This document shows positions 7,306 through 11,985 of a DNA stretch of 11,985 bases, piece after piece (positions within the stretch are counted from its first letter, which is position 1; every line of letters begins with the position of its first letter). Both the position numbers and the translations under genes were made by a program. Source of the stretch: Acidobacteriota bacterium (GTDB lineage: Bacteria; Acidobacteriota; Vicinamibacteria; Marinacidobacterales; SMYC01); assembly GCA_029263435.1 (NCBI GenBank), contig JAJCXL010000284.1:1-11985 (forward strand), written 5' to 3'. Below the pieces are notes generated by a model that worked only from the letters and a program-made list of their open reading frames with translations, searched no databases and was not told the DNA's origin.

Positions 7306-8292
7306 GTGACTAAAAAGATTCTCGTGACGGGGGCGTCCGGATTCCTCGGCGCTCATCTGCTCGAGCGACTCCCCGCCAAGCACACCCGGGTCCTTTCGCG
7401 TAGCGGCGCTCCCGACTCCACGCTCGACGTGATCGAAGGCTCGATCCTCGACGAAGAGGCCGTGAAGAAAGCGGTCGACGGGGTCGACGTGATCTACCAC
7501 CTTGCGGGGAAAGTCTCTCGAGATCCCGCGGACGTGCGCGAGCTCTATCAAGTCCACGTGGACGGCACCACGAGCTTGTGTCGCGCGGCTGTCGCTTCCG
7601 GCGTGAAGCGCATCGTGCTTGCCTCGACGAGCGGCACCATCGCGGTTAGCGATGACGCCGAGCCCGTCGCGAACGAGGACTCGCCGGTCCCGCTCTCCCT
7701 CATCGGTGGCTGGCCGTACTACACGAGCAAGCTCTATCAAGAAGAGGCGGCGACGGCGGAATGTGCTTCCGGGCCGGAGTTGGTCACTTTGAACCCGAGC
7801 CTTCTGCTCGGCCCGGGCGACAGACGTCTCTCTTCGACCGAGGACGTCCTCAAGTTCCTCGCGGGCGAGATTCCGGTCGTGCCTCCGGGCGGCATCAACT
7901 TCGTCGACGTGCGCGATGTTGCCGAGACGTTCGTTCGAGCCATGGAAGTCGGACGTTCCGGTGAGCGCTACCTTCTAGGCGGACCGAACTGGACGTTCGC
8001 GATTTTCTTCGAGCGGCTCGGGCGCTCGAGCCGAGTCAAAGGCCCGCGTCTCAAGCTCCCTTCTTCCGTGTACTTGTTCGCCGGCCGTACCGTGGACGCC
8101 TTGTATCGTCATTGGGACAAAGTGCCACTGGTCGACCGTGTCAGCGTCGAGATGGGTCAGCGATTCTGGTATCTGGATGCTTCGAAGGCTCATCGGGAGC
8201 TGGGCTTCGATCCGCGCGATCCCTATGAAACGCTCAACGAGACCGTAGCCTATATCCGGAGAGAGTTCCTGGGCGACGGCGTCCGGCGCTAA
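7306..8292 (+). CDS. Extended SDR NAD(P)-dependent reductase/epimerase (dihydroflavonol reductase/3beta-HSD type)
   Basis: A 328-residue cytosolic oxidoreductase of the extended short-chain dehydrogenase family. The N-terminal Rossmann motif TGASGFLG is at residues 8-15, the HLAG strand at 65-68, the catalytic serine region LASTSG at 105-110, and YYTSK at 138-142 supplies Y138 and K142. NPSLLLGPGD at 163-172 and FVDVRDVA at 199-206 are typical of dihydroflavonol-reductase/3beta-hydroxysteroid dehydrogenase relatives, which include the olefin enzyme OleD. Start is a GTG 26 bp after the elbD-like stop, without a clear ribosome site, so translational coupling is likely. In this operon it could reduce a keto group on the glycerol part (compare alkyl-dihydroxyacetone phosphate reductase in animals) or on a 3-oxoacyl chain made by the divergent KAS III; both are inferences. 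A nucleotide-sugar epimerase is an alternative but the motif set favours lipid or hydroxysteroid-type reductases. Confidence 0.88.
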   Translation: MTKKILVTGASGFLGAHLLERLPAKHTRVLSRSGAPDSTLDVIEGSILDEEAVKKAVDGVDVIYHLAGKVSRDPADVRELYQVHVDGTTSLCRAAVASGVKRIVLASTSGTIAVSDDAEPVANEDSPVPLSLIGGWPYYTSKLYQEEAATAECASGPELVTLNPSLLLGPGDRRLSSTEDVLKFLAGEIPVVPPGGINFVDVRDVAETFVRAMEVGRSGERYLLGGPNWTFAIFFERLGRSSRVKGPRLKLPSSVYLFAGRTVDALYRHWDKVPLVDRVSVEMGQRFWYLDASKAHRELGFDPRDPYETLNETVAYIRREFLGDGVRR

Positions 8293-8331
8293 GCGAATCA
8301 GAACTACCGAAACCAGAACGGATCTCGAACG

Positions 8332-10239
8332 ATGCGGACGCTCGCGGCCACCGTGCTCGTCACGCTGGTAGCCTCCGCCTCCTTCGGCCAGGCGCGAGCC
8401 CTCGAGTGGTCGCACCTTTCGGTCAACGCCCGTCTCGACGCGGACGGCGCGCTCCACATCGTCGAGAGACAGTGGATGATCTTCTCGGGAAACTGGAACG
8501 GCGGCGAGCGCGAGTTCCGGCTCGAGCCGGGCCATGAGCTGACGCTCCACCATCTCTTTCGGGAGGACCCGGAGCTCGGCCCGCCGGTGGAGCTTGAAGC
8601 CGGCACCCTCGACGAGGTCGACCACTACGACTGGGCGGGACGCCACACCTTGCGCTGGCGGAGTCGACTGCCCTCGGATCCGATCTTCGACAACGACGAG
8701 ATCACCTACGTGCTCGACTACACGTTGGCGAACGTCCTCGTGCCCAGGGGCGACACCTACGTCCTCGACCACGACTTCGCGTTCGCCGACCGCGTCGGCG
8801 CCATCGAACGCTTCACCCTCGAGCTCGACCTCGATCCGATATGGGTACCCCTCGACGAATATGAGCTTCACCACGACAGTGGTCCGCTGCCTCCCGGCCA
8901 AAGCTTTGTCCTAGAGCTAGAGCTCGGCTATGCCGGTTCCGGTCGTCCTGCCTCCGTGATCTTCGGCGCCACTGCCGCCGACAAACGCGCCGTCGCGATC
9001 CCGGCCGCGCTCGCCGTCTTCGGGATCGTGTTCCTCTTTTCTCGACGCGAGGCGAAGCTTGGCCGCTTCGACCGCCTCCCCCCGGTCGCCTCCATCGACG
9101 AGCCCTGGATCGAGCGTCACGTGCTGACGCTACTCCCCGAAGAAGTCGGCGCCGTCTGGGACGACCGCACGGCCGCTCCGGAAGTGGCGGCGATCCTCGC
9201 GAGGTTGGTCGTCGAAGGAAAGCTCGCGAGCAAAGTGACCGACACGCGCGGTTGGATCTTCACGAAGAGCGTGCTCCACCTCCGTCGACTCGTCCCCGAG
9301 AGTGCGTTCACCGGCTACGAAGCCTCCTTGATCCGCGCGTTGTTCTTTCATGGGCGAGACCACGTCGACACCGAGACCCTTCGCAAGCACTACCGTTCTC
9401 GCGGCTTCCACCCCGTCTCGAGGATCCGTCGGCCCCTCGAGCGGCGCGCCCGAAAGCTCTTTCGTCCGCCCTCGAGAACGGACGTTTCACCCGCCCCGAC
9501 GCTCGTCCTGGCGATGGTCGCGGCGCTCGCCATCGGCGCCTCTTGCTTCTTTCATCCCTCGGATCGCGGTCCTGTGCTCGTCGCTTCTCTCGTCCTCGTC
9601 GCGGTCTATCTCCTCGGGTTCTTGTTCGCGCGCTCCACTCAAAACCGCGTCGACCACATTCCGCTCCGTTTACTCTTGTGCGTCCTACCCACTGTGCTCG
9701 TCATCTATGTGCTCTGGTGGTTCTTCCTCAACGACACCCTCCGGCTCCAGAAGAACAGTCTCGCGGGTCTGAGCGTCCTTGCCGTCGCCCTCGTCAATAG
9801 CCTATGGAACGCCGCGAAGTTTCGGAAAGGCCCGGAGCTTCTCGCGGCCCGAAAGCGGTTGTTGGCCGGCAGGCGCTGGTTCGCGCGAGAGCTCGCGCGC
9901 GCGGAGCCTCGGCTCCAGGATGCGTGGTTTCCGTACGTCGTCGCTTTCGGTCTCGAGCGGCAGGCCGAGCGTTGGTTCAACGCCTATGGCGGCCACGACG
10001 CGCCGCGAAAACCGTCCTGGTCGACCGGGCCTACTCCTTCGCGCGCGGGCACGAGTCGCCCTCCTTGGACCGGAGGGGGCGGCGCTTTCGGCGGTGCCGG
10101 TGCGAGCGGGTCTTGGTCGAGCGCTGCCTCTTCAGTGGCGAGAGGGGTGTCTCGTCCGAGCTCGGGATCGAGCTCAGGTGGAAGCTCCAGCAGTAGCAGT
10201 AGCAGTAGCTCGGGTGGTGGCGGCGGCGGCGGTTGGTAG
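8332..10239 (+). CDS. DUF2207-type membrane protein with Ser/Gly tail
   Basis: A 635-residue envelope protein of unknown function resembling the DUF2207 (YciQ-like) family. A signal peptide spans about 1-23 with a likely ARA cleavage site. A beta-rich extracytoplasmic domain follows (about 25-215), then a membrane segment at about 220-237, a cytoplasmic part rich in basic residues (about 238-385) with winged-helix-like character, and a group of membrane segments near 389-407, 414-433, 445-466 and possibly 477-492. The C-terminus is low complexity: Gly/Ala/Ser-rich from about 580, ending in ten serines, seven glycines and a tryptophan, a tail type seen often in DUF2207 proteins. The ATG is 39 bp after the SDR stop, so it is probably co-transcribed, though its link to ether lipids is unproven. 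Its last 21 codons overlap the convergent metallopeptidase gene. Confidence 0.85.
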   Translation: MRTLAATVLVTLVASASFGQARALEWSHLSVNARLDADGALHIVERQWMIFSGNWNGGEREFRLEPGHELTLHHLFREDPELGPPVELEAGTLDEVDHYDWAGRHTLRWRSRLPSDPIFDNDEITYVLDYTLANVLVPRGDTYVLDHDFAFADRVGAIERFTLELDLDPIWVPLDEYELHHDSGPLPPGQSFVLELELGYAGSGRPASVIFGATAADKRAVAIPAALAVFGIVFLFSRREAKLGRFDRLPPVASIDEPWIERHVLTLLPEEVGAVWDDRTAAPEVAAILARLVVEGKLASKVTDTRGWIFTKSVLHLRRLVPESAFTGYEASLIRALFFHGRDHVDTETLRKHYRSRGFHPVSRIRRPLERRARKLFRPPSRTDVSPAPTLVLAMVAALAIGASCFFHPSDRGPVLVASLVLVAVYLLGFLFARSTQNRVDHIPLRLLLCVLPTVLVIYVLWWFFLNDTLRLQKNSLAGLSVLAVALVNSLWNAAKFRKGPELLAARKRLLAGRRWFARELARAEPRLQDAWFPYVVAFGLERQAERWFNAYGGHDAPRKPSWSTGPTPSRAGTSRPPWTGGGGAFGGAGASGSWSSAASSVARGVSRPSSGSSSGGSSSSSSSSSSGGGGGGGW

Positions 10240-11376
10240 TCCTCCACCGAACCGCGCGAAAGCGTGCTCGAATCGATACTCCGCCTCGCTGCTCGCGAGC
10301 TCGCCCAGTCCGAGCTGTGTCAACGCCAGAAAGAAATCGTCGCGCCGCTCCTCTTCGTAGAACCGCATAGCGATCCCCTCGAGCTTCTCCGCGGCGTCCA
10401 TGACGAGATGCCCCGCCAGAATGAGAGCTTCATCGTCCAGCTCTTCCCGGTACGCGTGCACCCGTCCTCCCGCCGGAACGTCGGGCCAATCCGACATGCC
10501 CAGGAAGCGAGCGAACCATTCGTGGGAGAACCGGCCCGCAGCGCGGGTCATTCCCATGAAGTCCGCGAGGAGCTCGTCGTGGAGGTTCGAGCGCATCGTG
10601 TCGAACAGACGCTTCGTCGCGTAATGCGTGAACTCGTGCTCCACCCGAAGGGTCATCGAGCGTTCGACCCATTCGGCCTCCGTCCAAGCGAGGCCGAGCG
10701 TCGCCGCGGATACGGCGCTGTAGGGGCTCTTGAATACGATCACGAGCCGATCGCGAAAATGTCCCGGCGCCTCCGCGGCGACCCGTTTCATTTCATCCCG
10801 CCAGGCACGGGCAGGAGCGAGTGGGTGGGACCGCTCCCACCGTCGCCGATACCTCTCTATGCGATCCCAGTTGTTGAGACCCGCGATCATCTGGGCATTG
10901 ACCGATGGCGAGACCTCTTGGGGCTCACTGCGACAGGCTAACGCCCGGAACAACGAGATGAAGTCGTCACGATCGTCGGTCACCAGCACCGGTAGAGCGC
11001 CGGCGGGATGGTCGTGGATGAACAGCTCCAGCGCCTCGGGCTTCGCCAGCCTCAATCGCCCGCCGAAGTCTTCCTCGCGAAAAGGCTCACCTTGACGGGT
11101 GAGCTTTCGGTAGGCGGTGCTCTCGGAGACTCCTTGTCGGATCGGAACCGAGAGTTGCGATAGCGTCTCGAAGAGCACGGCCGCGACGCCCTCGGACTCC
11201 GCTCTTGCGGCGTAGCCGCGCCAGTCTTCCAGATGTCTCTCGTCCGGCAGGGGAAACGTCGCGATGGCGTTCGGGTCGGTGCGACGAAACGCGTTCTCGG
11301 CGTATCGCAAGAGTTGTTCCCGGGGGGAGCCCACCGGGCCCGGACGGGCCCACTCATCGTTTCCGAGATCGTTCAC
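10174..11376 (-). CDS. Putative HExxH zinc metallopeptidase, family not recognised
   Basis: A 400-residue protein with no clear signal peptide or membrane segment. HEFTH at residues 247-251 is an HExxH zinc site (H247, E248, H251), and the following HDELLADFMG at 266-275 offers E268, 17 residues on, as a likely third ligand, as in gluzincin-like enzymes. The region before it (about 165-245) is Arg/Trp-rich and helical; the N-terminal 120 residues resemble nothing I can name. The last 21 residues are an Ala/Thr tail that is purely the antisense of the DUF2207 Ser/Gly tail. The start is chosen as GTG 11376, with AAGGA 11 bases upstream and a TACAAT box further up; a longer reading to 11652 would overlap the lipid kinase gene. 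The peptidase activity is inferred from the motif alone, and the substrate is unknown. It may be co-transcribed with the lipid kinase 98 bp upstream. Confidence 0.75.
   Translation of the reverse strand: MNDLGNDEWARPGPVGSPREQLLRYAENAFRRTDPNAIATFPLPDERHLEDWRGYAARAESEGVAAVLFETLSQLSVPIRQGVSESTAYRKLTRQGEPFREEDFGGRLRLAKPEALELFIHDHPAGALPVLVTDDRDDFISLFRALACRSEPQEVSPSVNAQMIAGLNNWDRIERYRRRWERSHPLAPARAWRDEMKRVAAEAPGHFRDRLVIVFKSPYSAVSAATLGLAWTEAEWVERSMTLRVEHEFTHYATKRLFDTMRSNLHDELLADFMGMTRAAGRFSHEWFARFLGMSDWPDVPAGGRVHAYREELDDEALILAGHLVMDAAEKLEGIAMRFYEEERRDDFFLALTQLGLGELASSEAEYRFEHAFARFGGGLPTAAAATTRATATATAGAST
10189..10209 (+). repeat. AGCAGT hexamer repeat, 3.5 copies
   Basis: Three and a half perfect copies of AGCAGT encode part of the serine run of the DUF2207 protein and, on the other strand in the same codon register, the alternating Ala/Thr tail of the metallopeptidase. 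Length change by whole units would stay in frame for both genes. Confidence 0.6.
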
Positions 11377-11418
11377 GAGCTTTTCGTTCCTTACCGACCC
11401 CGGTAACCGTCCAGAGAC

Positions 11419-11424
11419 ATTGTA
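11419..11424 (-). promoter_or_regulatory. Possible -10 box for the metallopeptidase gene
   Basis: TACAAT on the minus strand matches five of six -10 bases and would place a start near 11412, about 36 bases before the GTG. No good -35 box lies 16-18 bases upstream, so it is either a weak promoter or a chance match in the 98-bp gap. Confidence 0.3.
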
Positions 11425-11474
11425 TCGAACTGGTCTCCCGGCTGCTCGTCGACGACCGGGGCCCGCGATCGAGA

Positions 11475-11985
11475 TTAACGAGGTACCCGCACCCGAAGCG
11501 CTGCAGGCACGATCTCGAAGCGTGCGGGAAGCTGACCGAAAGACTCGCCGTCCACCTCGACCCGCACGACCTCGTCGCTTTGAACCGGCCGCGCCTCGAT
11601 AGACTGTATCTCCGCCTGAACGACGTCGGAGAGCCCCAAATGCGCACCCCAATAGAGAAGAGGCGCGCGAGACAATAGCTTCAACGCGGACATCTTGCCG
11701 ACGACGATGAGTTGAAGCTTTCCGTCCACGAGCGCGGCGCCGGGAGCCATCTTCATGCCGCCGCCGAAGAAACGCCCGTTGTGGATGGAAACGGTCGTGA
11801 CCCGGAGCTGTCGCGCTCGACCCGGCACGGGGTCGATCTCCACCCGCGGAAAATCGAAGTCCAGCGCCGCTTTGAGCGTGTGCTCCGCATAGCTCGATCT
11901 GGACTTCGTCGACTGGTTGACGCGCTTCGCCACCTCGGCGCTCAGGCCAAACGACGCGGCGTTGACGAAGAGGCGGTTGGCACCG
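11475..11985 (-). CDS. Diacylglycerol kinase/YegS-family lipid kinase, C-terminal part
   Basis: The last 169 residues of a gene whose start lies beyond the right edge. The fragment matches the C-terminal beta-sandwich domain of the DAGK/YegS/BmrU family, which phosphorylates diacylglycerol or related lipids with ATP at the membrane. Visible marks are FVNAASFGLSAEVA at 6-19, HNGRFFGGGMKMAP at 68-81 followed by ALVDGKL at 84-90, the short YWGAHLG helix at 111-117, and VDGES at 144-148 followed by LPARFEIVP at 152-160. The N-terminal ATP-binding GGDGT domain is missing because of the window edge, not because of damage. A GTG at 11933 is an internal valine, not the start, since the conserved family sequence continues upstream of it. 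Substrate cannot be told from the fragment; diacylglycerol, a ceramide or an alkylglycerol are all possible near this locus. Confidence 0.88.
   Translation of the reverse strand, partial: GANRLFVNAASFGLSAEVAKRVNQSTKSRSSYAEHTLKAALDFDFPRVEIDPVPGRARQLRVTTVSIHNGRFFGGGMKMAPGAALVDGKLQLIVVGKMSALKLLSRAPLLYWGAHLGLSDVVQAEIQSIEARPVQSDEVVRVEVDGESFGQLPARFEIVPAALRVRVPR

Noticed and set aside
1..8292. OleABCD-type long-chain olefin cluster
   Set aside because: There is a KAS III, an AMP ligase and an OleD-like SDR, but no OleB alpha/beta hydrolase. The KAS III carries true FabH motifs, and the ligase is fused to a fatty acyl reductase, carrier and PlsC, which fits ElbD instead.
11437..11460. CCCGG/CCGGG stem enclosing the palindrome TCGTCGACGA as a terminator of the lipid kinase gene
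   Set aside because: It lies at a suitable place after the stop at 11475, but there is no T-tract on the minus strand after it. GC-rich palindromes are common in such DNA.
11377..11652. Longer metallopeptidase reading frame starting at 11652
   Set aside because: It would run through the well-conserved lipid kinase gene on the same strand, and the added residues are Arg/Gly-rich with no conservation signs. The GTG at 11376 has a ribosome site.
11475..11933. Lipid kinase as a complete 152-residue gene from the GTG at 11933
   Set aside because: Conserved family sequence (FVNAASFGLSAEVA) continues in frame upstream of this GTG to the window edge, so the gene is cut by the edge and not short.

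Overview
This GC-rich window is densely coded. It carries a complete gene set closely resembling the elb (ether lipid biosynthesis) locus of myxobacteria, flanked by lipid-related genes. The key gene (2918-7279, +) encodes a 1453-residue protein that joins an alcohol-forming fatty acyl reductase, an AMP-forming acyl ligase, an acyl carrier domain and a PlsC-type acyltransferase. This is the domain set I recall for ElbD, the multifunctional enzyme linked to ether lipid formation, fruiting and sporulation in Myxococcus xanthus and Stigmatella aurantiaca. The host is most likely a Myxococcota-like bacterium. Acidobacteriota and related lineages that also make ether lipids cannot be excluded from sequence alone.

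Layout. 1-380 (-) is the 5' part of a fabH-type ketoacyl-ACP synthase III. 381-585 is a divergent control region with two good sigma70-like promoters facing away from each other and a 17-bp near-palindrome between them. 586-10239 (+) is a tightly spaced run of five genes with gaps of 25-48 bp: a HAD-IB phosphatase, a LarA-like (DUF2088) protein, the ElbD-like megasynthase, an extended SDR reductase, and a DUF2207-type membrane protein. 10174-11376 (-) is an HExxH putative metallopeptidase that converges on, and overlaps, the DUF2207 gene by 66 bp. 11475-11985 (-) is the C-terminal part of a diacylglycerol kinase/YegS-family lipid kinase that runs off the right edge.

How it may work together (inference). 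The KAS III could supply or tailor acyl chains. The megasynthase would reduce one acyl thioester to a fatty alcohol, activate and carry another acyl chain, and transfer it to a (lyso)glycerolipid. The phosphatase, the LarA-like protein and the SDR offer phosphate removal, hydroxyl redox or epimer chemistry and ketone reduction on the glycerol or acyl part. No AGPS-like alkyl-dihydroxyacetone-phosphate synthase lies in the window, so how the ether bond itself is made is not explained by known families here. The LarA-like protein is the least explained member and the best candidate for new chemistry: it keeps the cofactor-binding lysine position but has lost a catalytic histidine. No RNA genes, insertion sequences, CRISPR arrays or attachment sites were recognised. 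No gene-free stretch exceeds about 205 bp.
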